Source: Tubiluchus corallicola
Taxonomy: Eukaryota; Priapulida; Priapulimorpha; Priapulimorphida; Tubiluchidae
DNA length: 57,117 bases
Direction: 5' to 3'
NCBI GenBank assembly: GCA_030141605.1
Contig: JAQGDQ010002397.1
Location: 42,556 to 99,672, forward strand
Positions 25,299 through 34,442 of this stretch are shown here, piece by piece (within the stretch, counting starts at the first letter, position 1; every line of letters begins with the position of its first letter). The notes below the pieces were generated by a model that saw only the letters and a program-made list of their open reading frames with translations, had not been told where the DNA came from and ran no database searches. The translations under genes and the position numbers were made by a program.

Positions 25299-26759
25299 TT
25301 AATCGCTTAGGTTCGAACTCCAAGGAACCAGGGGCAGGATGCTTATTTTGCCCTCTTTATTTGAATAGCAGGCCTGATAAAAATGAACTCCTTCCACCTT
25401 TTCTCTCTTGCATCTGTTGTAAACAGCCTTTATAACCCTTAATTTACTCTCTTCAGATACCTTCATGCCGAATATAATAGCATCAAGATCCTTGAAGTCG
25501 TATCGAAAGAATGCGTCTTCCTCGTCAAATCTTCCCCGCATTTTCCCTAAGGTTAATTGCCGCTCATCACCAAGGCCGCATCTCTTATGTGCCACCTCAT
25601 CAATATTCAGATATACAGTCTCCAGATATTCCTGTCTTTGGTTCTCTTTCTGTTTGATAACATCCAAAACGAGAGGACTAATCTCTCCGCCTTCGTTATA
25701 GTACCAGTCTTTAACAAAGGTGTTCGATGCCCTCAATCCTATCGAACGAAAAAAATCTACCGGCCCCCCACTCAGAGCTGCAAGATGTCTCTGCTCCAAC
25801 AGCTGCTTCTTATACTTCATTTTGTAGTACGGGCGCAATTCATCTTCACAATCTTCCATCTTCTCTCCGCCCTCATTGATAATGGTTCTCAAGTTTACTG
25901 CCTTCTCTCTATCTCCACCAGTCTTAAACTTCAAACACATACCCGCATGTCCGCCGCCGTATTGACTCCATAACGCAGAATCGTCAACCCTGCCCGCAAA
26001 ACATGCCTCGTACCAAGGCGAGTATATCAAACTTTCAAGCTGCTCGATGTACGCTTCGGGAAACTCAACAAAATAGAATCTATCCTTATTATTTTTCTCA
26101 TTATCAGAAAATAGATCTGTCAACTCCGTCTGCATGCTCTCTCTATAAAACTTTTCAAACTCTTCATCCGCAATATTCTCAATGTCAGGAAAATTTGCGT
26201 ACGTTGCCATGATGGAGTCTATGGATTTCTTCAGGTATTCTTCACCACGGCGAAGACGCTCGGTGACTTTTTCCAAATCCTCTTCATGAGATGTGAGGAT
26301 TTCGCTAACTCCAGCGATCAAAGAGCAACTGTAGGCATGAACCTCTCTCAGGCAATAAAACAGTTCGTACTTCCTCACCTCTCCCCGCTTTGACAACACA
26401 TCGATCAGTTGTTGTATCCCTTCATTACCGAGAAACTGCCTGAGAAATTCTGCAGAGATCGTTTTATAAGTGGAGTCGGGAATTTTCGAAAATGTCATGG
26501 AAACATTTATGTCGCTGCCGCTAAAGTGAAAATCTTCATTACACACCTTCAGCAGCGTATCAATCCTTTGGAAGCAGAGCAGATAGTTTTTGAACAGATT
26601 AGTCCACAGTGTCTTATCCCCTTTCCAGTAAATGTCTTTTGTGCGTTCTAGCCGCTCTCTCGACGTTTCGGAAAAAGAAAAGTTAATCTCTCTGCTCCCT
26701 AATTCATCATACTGGAATAAATTCGCTATGGGTCTAAACTTGTACAGATACTCACTCAT
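25299..26759 (-). CDS. DUF2971 domain-containing protein
   Basis: The 486-residue protein shows DUF2971 hallmarks: an N-terminal YLYKFRP start, a WSQYGGGHAGMCLKF core (compare W-x-x-Y-x-x-x-x-x-G-x-C-L-x-F) near residue 265 and FGMKVSEESKLRVI near residue 440. It is longer than most family members because of a helical insertion near residues 90-230. The function of DUF2971 proteins is not established; they recur in accessory and defence-associated regions. ATG 26759 was chosen since GAAGGAGG lies just upstream; GTG 26765 lies too close to that site. No membrane segment or signal peptide is seen. Confidence 0.7.
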   Translation of the reverse strand: MSEYLYKFRPIANLFQYDELGSREINFSFSETSRERLERTKDIYWKGDKTLWTNLFKNYLLCFQRIDTLLKVCNEDFHFSGSDINVSMTFSKIPDSTYKTISAEFLRQFLGNEGIQQLIDVLSKRGEVRKYELFYCLREVHAYSCSLIAGVSEILTSHEEDLEKVTERLRRGEEYLKKSIDSIMATYANFPDIENIADEEFEKFYRESMQTELTDLFSDNEKNNKDRFYFVEFPEAYIEQLESLIYSPWYEACFAGRVDDSALWSQYGGGHAGMCLKFKTGGDREKAVNLRTIINEGGEKMEDCEDELRPYYKMKYKKQLLEQRHLAALSGGPVDFFRSIGLRASNTFVKDWYYNEGGEISPLVLDVIKQKENQRQEYLETVYLNIDEVAHKRCGLGDERQLTLGKMRGRFDEEDAFFRYDFKDLDAIIFGMKVSEESKLRVIKAVYNRCKREKVEGVHFYQACYSNKEGKISILPLVPWSSNLSD

Positions 26760-26979
26760 CAACACCCTCCTTCAATGTATATTATAAAGGATTTATGACC
26801 TTTTCTCACACAATATTTTTGAAATTCAGAATAATACACTGATCACTCACAAGCTTTGATATAAAATAGCTTCAAATGTATAGGTATTTTGGATAGAATA
26901 CATTGTACTATGTGTGGCTTGCCATAATAGTTCAGTGGATTATCGGTGTCTGTTAACGCATTCGATTTTTGGAGGGCTA

Positions 26980-27957
26980 ATGAAAGCTATTACATTCAAT
27001 CCCAGCAGTGACGCCTTTGCGCTTGCAGAGGTTCCCATCCCGGTACCTGGGCCTGAGGATGTTCTTATCAGGGTAGAAGCTTGCGGACTCAATCCGGTGG
27101 ATGCAAAAATTATCTATTGGAAAGGCATGGTGCCTGAAATGGGCAGCAACTGGGTGCCAGGGCTTGATGTTTCGGGCAGGATAGAGGCCCTTGGGCAAAA
27201 TGTGTCCAATTGGAAAGTGGGCGACAGAGTGCTTTATCATGGCAATATGTTTCGTCCCCACGGGGGATTTGCAGAATACGCCATACACCGGGCAGCAACC
27301 TTGGTTTCGCATCCTGATTTGCCATCAACTGATGCTGCAGCTACCCCTTGTGCCGGCTGGACAGCTTGGCGGGCACTGAAGGACAAGCTGAAGATAACGC
27401 CAAAAGACACAATACTGATAGGCGGCGGCTCCGGAGGGGTGGGAGGATTTGCTGTACAGATTGCAAAAGAGTTCGGATTGAGCACAATCATCGCCACATC
27501 TTCTGCAAAGAACCACAACTACGTAAAACAGTTTGGAGCCACCCATCTCATCGATTATCACAACGTTGACATCGTTTCCAAAGTCATGGAGATTACCGAC
27601 AACTGCGGAGTTTCTCACGCTCTTGACACCATAGGGGCAAACAGCGACATACCTATCGCAAACTCTCTATCTTTTGAAGGGGAAATGGTTGAAATAGTTA
27701 CCGTTGTGCAGCCTGAGAGATATGACAATTCATTTGCAAAGGGGTTGACGTTTCATCAGCTGGCCCTAGGTGGTGCTCACGCTCGCACGGATACAGAGCA
27801 TCTCATCTTGCAAGCAGGCATAGGCTTTACAAAACTGCTTGAACAAAAAAGGATCAAAATCCCAGAAAAAAGGGTAATATCGATGGACGAAGTACCGACA
27901 GTCTTGCCCGATATCCTAAAAGGTAGAACAGTTGGTAAAATCGTAATGAAGATATGA
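26980..27957 (+). CDS. zinc-independent MDR-family oxidoreductase (NADPH:quinone reductase-like)
   Basis: The 325-residue protein belongs to the medium-chain dehydrogenase/reductase superfamily. The N-terminal GroES-like domain contains VEACGLNPVDAKI and PGLDVSGRIEALG without the zinc-ligand cysteines and histidine of alcohol dehydrogenases. The nucleotide-binding motif GGGSGGVGGFAVQIAKEF near residue 150 fits NADPH:quinone reductases and enoyl reductases. GGAGGG precedes ATG 26980; a longer in-frame reading upstream lacks such a site. It is a single gene between divergent or convergent neighbours, and its electron acceptor is unknown. Confidence 0.85.
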   Translation: MKAITFNPSSDAFALAEVPIPVPGPEDVLIRVEACGLNPVDAKIIYWKGMVPEMGSNWVPGLDVSGRIEALGQNVSNWKVGDRVLYHGNMFRPHGGFAEYAIHRAATLVSHPDLPSTDAAATPCAGWTAWRALKDKLKITPKDTILIGGGSGGVGGFAVQIAKEFGLSTIIATSSAKNHNYVKQFGATHLIDYHNVDIVSKVMEITDNCGVSHALDTIGANSDIPIANSLSFEGEMVEIVTVVQPERYDNSFAKGLTFHQLALGGAHARTDTEHLILQAGIGFTKLLEQKRIKIPEKRVISMDEVPTVLPDILKGRTVGKIVMKI

Positions 27958-27978
27958 CCATACCTCATAATAACACGC

Positions 27979-28003
27979 CCTAAGATGGAAACATTTTCTT
28001 AGG
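27979..28003 (+). terminator. weak hairpin after the MDR gene
   Basis: CCTAAGA pairs with TCTTAGG around 11 nt, 22 bp after the stop codon. No strong U-run. Confidence 0.35.
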
Positions 28004-28151
28004 CTTATAGCTCCATTTACAGGTATTTCAGGTCATGGGGGCAACTCACTCAACTCCCCTTTTTTGCGTATCGTTTTAGCATTTTTTAGCTGATTGCAAG
28101 GCATCGCATGAATTGAAAGCCGACCGGCCTCCACTACCATCTGCCACATTC

Positions 28152-28988
28152 TCAAACTTCACCAAACCAGTCTTTGTCAATCTTGACCCTCTCTACCTGC
28201 TCCACAGATAGCCCCAGCCTCAGATCTTTTAACCTTTCAGCGAGCTCAATCCCGTCTATCAGATCTATTGCAGGAGCCCCATCTCTCTGTGCTTCTGCCT
28301 TGGCATCCCTCGTGAATGACGATGTGGTGATGAGAATTCCTTTGTCAACACGCCCCATCGTAGCACCCCGAAAGTCCCGAATAACGGAAGCAGACACGGA
28401 AGACGTGTACCTCTTGCACTGAAACGCCACATGAAAAGATACGACGCCGCCAAGCCTTATCGTGCCAACGCCGTCAATCCCACCGTCACCAGACTTCCCC
28501 GTAACCTCCACATTAGAAAAGCCCAGCTCACGCAAAAGCCTCTGGCTCAATCTCTCAAATGCATCAGGCTTCATGGATTTCAGCACAGCTGCCAACTCTT
28601 CTTCCCAACTTATCTTTTCTTTCGAAGGGATGTCGCCATCCTTATCCGTGTTCGCTTTTGCGGCCCCTTTCCAATGATTGATAATGGAGGAAGCCAAATC
28701 CCTGTTAACCTCTTTCGTCTTTTTCCCCTGAGCAGTCAGTGCCCACACTCCCCTGCTGGAGCTTTCTATTAATCCGTACACCTTCAAGAAGCTTTTCGCC
28801 CACGCATTTCTATAAGATAGTTTGGTACGACCCCCACGATGCATATCCTCAACCTCTTCATGCGACAATTGAAGAAGTTCTGCTACCTTCTCTTCAATCT
28901 CAGAATTTGTAGCGGATCCTCCCAGCATGTGAATAGCCTTCATCACCGAATCAAATAGCTCATCAGACTTATATTTAAAAGCGGACAT
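28152..28988 (-). CDS. mrr: Mrr-type restriction endonuclease
   Basis: Mrr-family enzymes are type IV nucleases that cut modified DNA and contribute to defence and SOS-linked damage. The 278-residue protein has an N-terminal Mrr_N winged-helix part (VMKAIHMLGGSATNSEIEE through SYRNAWAKSFLKVYGLIES) and a C-terminal Mrr_cat domain. The catalytic core is GDGGIDGVG followed by AFQCKRY, the D-x-(15-20)-Q-x-K variant of PD-(D/E)xK used by Mrr. ATG 28988 follows GAGGT; an in-frame ATG four codons earlier lies upstream of it. The frame is complete. With the neighbouring DUF2971 gene it forms a small accessory patch between metabolic genes. Confidence 0.88.
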   Translation of the reverse strand: MSAFKYKSDELFDSVMKAIHMLGGSATNSEIEEKVAELLQLSHEEVEDMHRGGRTKLSYRNAWAKSFLKVYGLIESSSRGVWALTAQGKKTKEVNRDLASSIINHWKGAAKANTDKDGDIPSKEKISWEEELAAVLKSMKPDAFERLSQRLLRELGFSNVEVTGKSGDGGIDGVGTIRLGGVVSFHVAFQCKRYTSSVSASVIRDFRGATMGRVDKGILITTSSFTRDAKAEAQRDGAPAIDLIDGIELAERLKDLRLGLSVEQVERVKIDKDWFGEV

Positions 28989-29092
28989 GGCGTACCTCAT
29001 AAATTGAAATAAATTTCCATTAGCATAAACCGTAGAAAAGCACTTAATCTACCCTCTGCCCTAAAACAGAGCTGGTATTACCACTCCTTAAG

Positions 29093-30451
29093 TCACTTCA
29101 CATACCTGTCTGCGGCATTTATGTACTGTATCCAGTCGTATAGGCGAAGATCATGCCTTCCTTCCCTCAAATGATAGCTTTGGATGCCTAAAATAGGTGT
29201 TTCTGCCTTTGGCCACTCCTCGACCGCAATGCTATTTCCAGCTAACAGCTCATAAACGGGAGCCGCATACCTTAGTGACAAAAACTCCCCCTTAGGGTCT
29301 GCCCAAGAGTCCTCCGTTGCACTGGCAACGTACACGGGTCTCGGTGCAATCAGGGATATCAGCATATGTTGATCCACTGGTAAGCTATCTTCATTGTTGT
29401 CATACGCCTTAAATCTTTTGTTGAACCAGTGGGGAAAGTTGTAGTTGATCATCTCAACCGTCTCGCCAAACTGTCTTCTACTAAGGGCAGCACCGCCCGC
29501 ACCGGAATTATTGGAAATTACCATGGCAAAGCGTTCATCCAAAGCCCCAGCCCAAAGAGCCGTTTTGCCCAATCTTGAATGTCCATAAAGGATAACTTCA
29601 CCGACACGATTCTCCTCATCCATCATAAGATAATCCATTACTCTGCTCAAACCCCAAGCCCAAGCACTTATGGTGGAAAAATTGTCCTTCACATCTTCAG
29701 AAGCATCCTGAAACAGTGCGTGAACCCCATTCTCAAAACCATCATCGTAGTCCGGATCGATATCACCATGATACACAGTAGCAAGGGCGTATCCTCTGCC
29801 GACGACATAGTCAACGGGTAATCTATGCTTCCTAACGCCTCTTGACTCTTCGGTAAACAGATTGCTCCTGGTCGCTCTATTAGCAGTAACCGCAGGATTT
29901 GCCCAAGAGGAGCCTATGATAATGTCCTCATCATCCATCAAAGATTGGTTGCCGGAAAAGTTTAAGCCCAAAAACATATCATGCTTTTCATCGTCATTCG
30001 GCAAAATAAGCAATAGGTTAAACTTGACGGAAGGCTTCAAAGATACAACAACTTCCACCTGCTTCTTGATATAGCTTCCATCATCGGACACAGTCTCCCT
30101 AAGCACATTGTAGCTAATTTTACCCGTATACTCGGGCGTATCTCCGTACATGTGCTCTTTGTACAGGTCAATTATCTCCTTTCGTCTTTGCTCATTCCAC
30201 ATCTTGGCAGACGTGACCTTCGATCCATCGAGATTTTTTAGAACATCGGGCAATTCATAATTCGGCACACGCACTTCATCAACGTTCCCGTCAAAAGAGG
30301 TAAATACCGGCGCAAAGGATGGCGACGATTCGCGAATTAACAGGATATTATCTCCAGGATGTTCCTCCAAGTCTACGACAACCCCTTTGCAACCAGCCAA
30401 CGCAACAGCTGCGACAATTATAAAAAACGCCTTCAACCCTTTTACCAACAT
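29093..30451 (-). CDS. CE15-type glucuronoyl esterase-like lipoprotein (alpha/beta hydrolase)
   Basis: CE15 enzymes cleave ester bonds between lignin alcohols and 4-O-methyl-glucuronic acid on xylan. The 452-residue protein has an N-terminal lipoprotein signal ending LAGC, so it is likely anchored in a membrane facing the periplasm or surface. The nucleophile elbow GHSRLGKTALWAGALD corresponds to the family G-C-S-R-x-G motif, with SNNSGAGGAALSRR following. The catalytic histidine is likely in the late GRHDLRLYDW segment. GAGGGAGGG precedes ATG 30451. It is the last of three minus-strand genes with a ROK kinase and ROK regulator, opposite a xylose-type importer, which fits xylan use. Confidence 0.82.
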   Translation of the reverse strand: MLVKGLKAFFIIVAAVALAGCKGVVVDLEEHPGDNILLIRESSPSFAPVFTSFDGNVDEVRVPNYELPDVLKNLDGSKVTSAKMWNEQRRKEIIDLYKEHMYGDTPEYTGKISYNVLRETVSDDGSYIKKQVEVVVSLKPSVKFNLLLILPNDDEKHDMFLGLNFSGNQSLMDDEDIIIGSSWANPAVTANRATRSNLFTEESRGVRKHRLPVDYVVGRGYALATVYHGDIDPDYDDGFENGVHALFQDASEDVKDNFSTISAWAWGLSRVMDYLMMDEENRVGEVILYGHSRLGKTALWAGALDERFAMVISNNSGAGGAALSRRQFGETVEMINYNFPHWFNKRFKAYDNNEDSLPVDQHMLISLIAPRPVYVASATEDSWADPKGEFLSLRYAAPVYELLAGNSIAVEEWPKAETPILGIQSYHLREGRHDLRLYDWIQYINAADRYVK

Positions 30452-30502
30452 CAAACCCTCCCTCATAAATATGGCACAAATTTAAACATCTGCCAAAACG
30501 CC

Positions 30503-31393
30503 TCAATCCCACAGCCTTGCAGCTCCTCTAACACCGCTCGAATCTCCATATTTTGCCTTTATTATAGGGGTGTTTAAATCATCACTGGTAATGTACGGTA
30601 TTATTAGTTTTGGCAAAGTTTTGTAGATTCTTTCATTATTTGACACACCACCACCTATAACGATTGCATCCGGATCGAGAAGCTGGATAATAAGGCCTAG
30701 CCCCCTTGCCAATCTGTCTTCGTAATGGGCAAATATCCTTTCCATATGCTCATCTTCCGTTATTAATTGGTCGATCTCTTTGCCTGATAACTTTCGCCCG
30801 GTCTTCCTCAAGAACTCCTTTTCGAGTCCAGTTCCAGATATCCAAGCTTCTATACACCCTTTTTTGCCACAAACAGCACACACGTGGCTATTCTCCAACT
30901 CCTCTTCCGTTACGTATGTCAGGGGATTGTGTCCCCACTCTCCAGTCATTCCGTTGGCGCCTGCTATGATCTTCTTGCCGACAGTCAAACCACCGCCACA
31001 GCCTGTGCCCAAAATCACGCCAAAAACCGCATTATAATCCTTTGCAGCACCATCCACCGCCTCTGATAATACAAAACAGTTAGCATCATTTGCACACCTA
31101 ACCTCCCTATTCAAAGCCTTTGCAATATCCTTGTCAAACGGCTTGCCATTGATCCATGTCCTCGATGTACGCACTAAGCCATCAGTTGGAGATATATTTC
31201 CGGGGATCCCTATCCCTATACTGCAGGTTTGCCCAATTTCATTCTCAGCATCAAGTACCAAGTTTACTATGGTATCAATGGTACCTTCGTATTCCCTCGG
31301 GGTTGGAACACGCTTTGCCAAATGAACCTCTCCATGATCATCCATACAGACTACTTCCGTCTTAGTTCCGCCTAAATCCACTCCTATCTTCAT
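30503..31393 (-). CDS. ROK-family sugar kinase (fructokinase/N-acetylhexosamine kinase type)
   Basis: ROK kinases phosphorylate hexoses with ATP. The 296-residue protein begins with the phosphate loop GVDLGGTKTE and has the ROK zinc site HVCAVCGKKGCIEAW near residue 170 and the sugar-binding GEWGHNPL motif (E, H) before it. GIGIPGNISP and the W-x-N-G-K-P-F segment resemble the E. coli Mak/fructokinase subgroup. The C-terminal IVIGGGVSNN motif binds adenosine. GAGGGTG precedes the start. It lies 51 bp from the CE15 gene and 115 bp from the ROK regulator on the same strand, so the three probably form one operon. Exact sugar is unknown. Confidence 0.88.
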   Translation of the reverse strand: MKIGVDLGGTKTEVVCMDDHGEVHLAKRVPTPREYEGTIDTIVNLVLDAENEIGQTCSIGIGIPGNISPTDGLVRTSRTWINGKPFDKDIAKALNREVRCANDANCFVLSEAVDGAAKDYNAVFGVILGTGCGGGLTVGKKIIAGANGMTGEWGHNPLTYVTEEELENSHVCAVCGKKGCIEAWISGTGLEKEFLRKTGRKLSGKEIDQLITEDEHMERIFAHYEDRLARGLGLIIQLLDPDAIVIGGGVSNNERIYKTLPKLIIPYITSDDLNTPIIKAKYGDSSGVRGAARLWD

Positions 31394-31508
31394 AAAACAC
31401 CCTCTCTTCTTCCATTACAAAAAAAATTTAAACATCGCAAAAATGTTATCGGTATAAAACAATCCCCATTCATACAACGGCACACAAACCCAATAAACAA
31501 GACGCCTT

Positions 31509-32774
31509 TTAAGACGACTGAACAGCACTCCTTATCCCCATAGCTTCCTTCATGAGGGTGACATTATCCGCTCGACAGACCGGGGACTTGTAAATTTCCT
31601 GCAAAACCAAACATGCAGCACCAAGAGACCAGTCATTATCTTCGCAATCATGGATAATAATTTCGGTCAAATCTCTTATCATTTCATTAGTATTCTTAGC
31701 GATAGCTTCCCGCATAGGCTCAAACAGAAGCTCACCGGCTCGCACTCCATTGCCGGTAATAATGATTTTGGAAGGGTTAAATATCTGTATAAGTCCAGCC
31801 AAGCCGATACCGAGAAATTTACCTGCCCTCGTAAAAATGTTCTTCACCACACCAACATCGTTGATAGCAGCCTTCAACACATCCTCATAGCAAATATCTT
31901 GAATATTTGCACTCTTCCAAAAGCCATTTACACAAAGTTTTTTAGCTTCTTCCACAATGCCAAAATTGCTGGCATACGCTTCAATACATCCCGCCTTCCC
32001 GCAACGACACTGCAACCCACCCGGATCGACAACCATATGTCCAAACTCACCCGCCAAGCCGCCACACGCCCTATATAGCTCACCATCCACTACTATGCCC
32101 ATGCCAATCCCATCTTCAATCGTCACAACCAAAAAATTGTCCACACCTCTGCCCTTTCCAGCCCAAAGATGCGCAAGGGTGATGGCGTTGCTGTCATTCT
32201 CCACATAAGTTTTGATGCCAAACCTTTTCTCGACAAGCTCCCGAAGTTGAACCTCACCCTTCTGGTAAAGGGGAGACCAATAACAAACGCCTTGCCTGCG
32301 CTTCCCCTCCACAAACCCCGGTATCCCCAGACCTATGCCCGAGATTTGGTCAAATGCAAATCTGGCTTCATTTACACAGTATCTTATTCCTTCTTCGATC
32401 AAATCCGCAACAAATGACGCCGGCCGCTCATTCGTCCTGACAGGCATCGCCACAGAGCTCCTAATCTCCCCCACCATATCCGTAATGACACAGCCGATCC
32501 TAAATGCCGACACCTTTACACCAACCACAAAGGTAAAGTCAGGCTCAATCGCAAGAAGCACAGGCTTGCGCCCTCTTGTGGCTTGACCTAACACCTCTTT
32601 TTCATAAACGAGACCTTCCCTTATAAGCTGAGCCGTAATGTTTGTCACGGTAGCTCTGCTTTGACCAGTAAGACCAGCCAACTCCACCCTAGATATAGCA
32701 CCAGCAATCCTGATTGCATTCAATATATTGCACTGGTTAACGGTTTTAATAGTTTCAATCCTGCTCGCGAACAT
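31509..32774 (-). CDS. ROK-family transcriptional repressor (NagC/XylR type)
   Basis: The 421-residue protein joins an N-terminal winged-helix DNA-binding domain (ILNAIRIAGAISRVELAGLTG, then SRATVTNI) to a ROK sugar-binding domain with the zinc site CRCGKAGCIEAY and the GLAGEFGHM motif. Such proteins repress sugar genes until their sugar binds. It is transcribed divergently from the xylFGH operon, with inverted repeats in the shared intergenic region, the classic XylR-type layout. The ATP-site residues of ROK kinases are not kept, as expected for a regulator. AAGGAG lies 5 bp upstream of ATG 32774. It probably controls the importer and its own operon. Confidence 0.88.
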   Translation of the reverse strand: MFASRIETIKTVNQCNILNAIRIAGAISRVELAGLTGQSRATVTNITAQLIREGLVYEKEVLGQATRGRKPVLLAIEPDFTFVVGVKVSAFRIGCVITDMVGEIRSSVAMPVRTNERPASFVADLIEEGIRYCVNEARFAFDQISGIGLGIPGFVEGKRRQGVCYWSPLYQKGEVQLRELVEKRFGIKTYVENDSNAITLAHLWAGKGRGVDNFLVVTIEDGIGMGIVVDGELYRACGGLAGEFGHMVVDPGGLQCRCGKAGCIEAYASNFGIVEEAKKLCVNGFWKSANIQDICYEDVLKAAINDVGVVKNIFTRAGKFLGIGLAGLIQIFNPSKIIITGNGVRAGELLFEPMREAIAKNTNEMIRDLTEIIIHDCEDNDWSLGAACLVLQEIYKSPVCRADNVTLMKEAMGIRSAVQSS

Positions 32775-33090
32775 ACTGCTCCTTAAACTTAACTGCCTAG
32801 AACATACTGCACAAATTTATAGATACCACAAACTATCACTGATTTACAACATCACTTAATTGTTTATCATCAAAACAAATTACTTTATAGTAAATACCAC
32901 AAGCCACCATCAATTTACAACTATTTTTTATATTACTCCTATCATACCGATAAAAAGCGATACCCTTAATCCATTATAAATACTAGAAATTTTCGATGAT
33001 ATGAGGGTAATGCACCGCTGAAGCCAAAACTAGCTACTAAAGCGGAAAATTCATTTTATAATTTTTTTTTATTTAATCTATAAATTAATC
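32775..33090. other. AT-rich divergent intergenic region between ROK regulator and xylF
   Basis: No gene is supported. Very AT-rich, with a T-run near 33062. It contains the upstream parts of both promoters; the elements assigned to xylF follow from 33091. Confidence 0.5.
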
Positions 33091-33118
33091 TTGACAATTC
33101 ATTCTTCTCCTATAAGAT
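33091..33118 (+). promoter_or_regulatory. predicted promoter of the xylFGH operon
   Basis: TTGACA (33091-33096) with a 16-bp spacer and TAAGAT (33113-33118). It is followed by a ~140-nt leader that holds inverted repeats. Confidence 0.5.
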
Positions 33119-33212
33119 TGGTCTGTATTATCACGGTATTGGGGCAAAATAACAGCTCAGGAGGGTGAGTAAGCAGGGCGGAGCTTGTCCAATATTGTGG
33201 CTGAATTACTAT

Positions 33213-33229
33213 CACAATACCTAATTGTG
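33213..33229. promoter_or_regulatory. inverted-repeat operator candidate before xylF
   Basis: CACAAT (33213-33218) and ATTGTG (33224-33229) form a perfect inverted repeat around ACCTA, 34 bp upstream of the start codon. Related half-sites occur nearby (AATATTGTGG at 33192). It is a candidate site for the divergent ROK repressor. Confidence 0.45.
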
Positions 33230-33262
33230 CTATGATATTTTATGGGTGGAGGTTCAATTTAA

Positions 33263-34327
33263 ATGACAATGACAAAAACTATGAAGATCTTTATGATCTC
33301 GATCATGGCAACTCTCATGTTGTTCCTATTTGCGACAAATTCGGCGTTTGCAAAGAAAGCGAAGAAGGTGAAAGTGGGCTTTATTCTAAAGACGATGCAG
33401 GAAGAGCGCTATCAGTATGATAGGGAAGTTTTTATTGCCAAAGCAAAAGAGATGGGCGCAGAGGTCTATTTTGATTCTGCAAATAATGATGAAATGACTC
33501 AGCTCTCCAAGTTTGAAAATATGCTTGCTAGGGGCGTTCAGGTCATAGTTTTTCAACCGGTCAATACCGGAACTGCCGGTAACATGGTGCGTATGGCCAA
33601 TGAAGAGGGTGTCCTTGTGATCGGTTACGATTCCATGGTAGTGAATGGTCCTCTTGATGCCATGGTTATGCAGGATAGCTGGGCAGTGGGCAAACTTCAG
33701 GGTGAAGCTATGATAGAGTGGCTCAAAGCCAAGAAAGGAAAGGTTGAAGGCAACGTGGCACTTATTATGGGGCAGCCAGGAGACTCCAACGCAATAGCTA
33801 TGAGCAGCGGTGCATTAGAGATTATCGAAGAGAACCCTGGTCTTAATCTCGTAGTGAGGCAGTCCCACGAGGGTTGGGCTTCCGACAAATCGATGGCAAC
33901 CACTGAAAACGCTCTCACAAGATATGACAACAACATTGATGCTTTCATCTGCAATAATTCAGGATTAGCTCGAGGAGTTATTGCAGCTCTTGACGCTCAG
34001 GGTTTAGCGGACACAGATAAGGTCTTTGTGGCGGGCTCTGATGCTGATCTTGTGAATATACGCTATGTAGCCCAAGGAAAACAATCGGTTGAAATTTGGA
34101 AAAAGATTAAACCGCTTGCAGAAACCGCCGCTGAAACTGCCGTGGAGCTGGCCAGAAATCCTAAGAAAAAGCCCGAAGACGTCATGGAATTCGACAAAAC
34201 GATAAATAATGGATATATGGACGTTCCCACAGTAGTCACCCCCGTGATTTTGATTAACAAAGACAATATAGACAGCACTATAGTTGCCGAGGGCTTTTAT
34301 ACAAAAGAGCAGGTACATGGCAAGTAA
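33263..34327 (+). CDS. xylF: xylose-type sugar ABC transporter, periplasmic binding protein
   Basis: The 354-residue protein has a signal peptide (MTMTKTMKIFMIS to about NSAFAKK) and a type I periplasmic binding fold of the XylF/ChvE group. Early strands KVGFILKTMQEERYQYDRE and DSANNDEMTQL, the VIVFQPVNTGTAG turn and GSDADLVNIRYVAQGKQ near the end are characteristic. GGAGGT lies 9 bp before ATG 33263. It is followed by a hairpin and then the ATPase and permease genes, a standard order for these importers, and is divergent from a ROK repressor. D-xylose is the most likely ligand, but ChvE-like broader sugar binding (arabinose, galactose) cannot be excluded. Confidence 0.88.
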   Translation: MTMTKTMKIFMISIMATLMLFLFATNSAFAKKAKKVKVGFILKTMQEERYQYDREVFIAKAKEMGAEVYFDSANNDEMTQLSKFENMLARGVQVIVFQPVNTGTAGNMVRMANEEGVLVIGYDSMVVNGPLDAMVMQDSWAVGKLQGEAMIEWLKAKKGKVEGNVALIMGQPGDSNAIAMSSGALEIIEENPGLNLVVRQSHEGWASDKSMATTENALTRYDNNIDAFICNNSGLARGVIAALDAQGLADTDKVFVAGSDADLVNIRYVAQGKQSVEIWKKIKPLAETAAETAVELARNPKKKPEDVMEFDKTINNGYMDVPTVVTPVILINKDNIDSTIVAEGFYTKEQVHGK

Positions 34328-34386
34328 AGCGCAAGTTCAGCTAGCTTTTGCGTGTGCTTTGAGGCATTAAGTCTTTGAAATTTAAG

Positions 34387-34409
34387 GGCCCGCTATATTT
34401 GGGCGGGCC
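34387..34409 (+). terminator. attenuating hairpin between xylF and xylG
   Basis: GGCCCGC pairs with GCGGGCC around a 9-nt loop, followed by TCTT. Its place inside the operon suggests partial termination that keeps the binding protein in excess. Confidence 0.6.
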
Positions 34410-34442
34410 TCTTAAAAACACCCGAAGGTCACAGGGGGAGTT

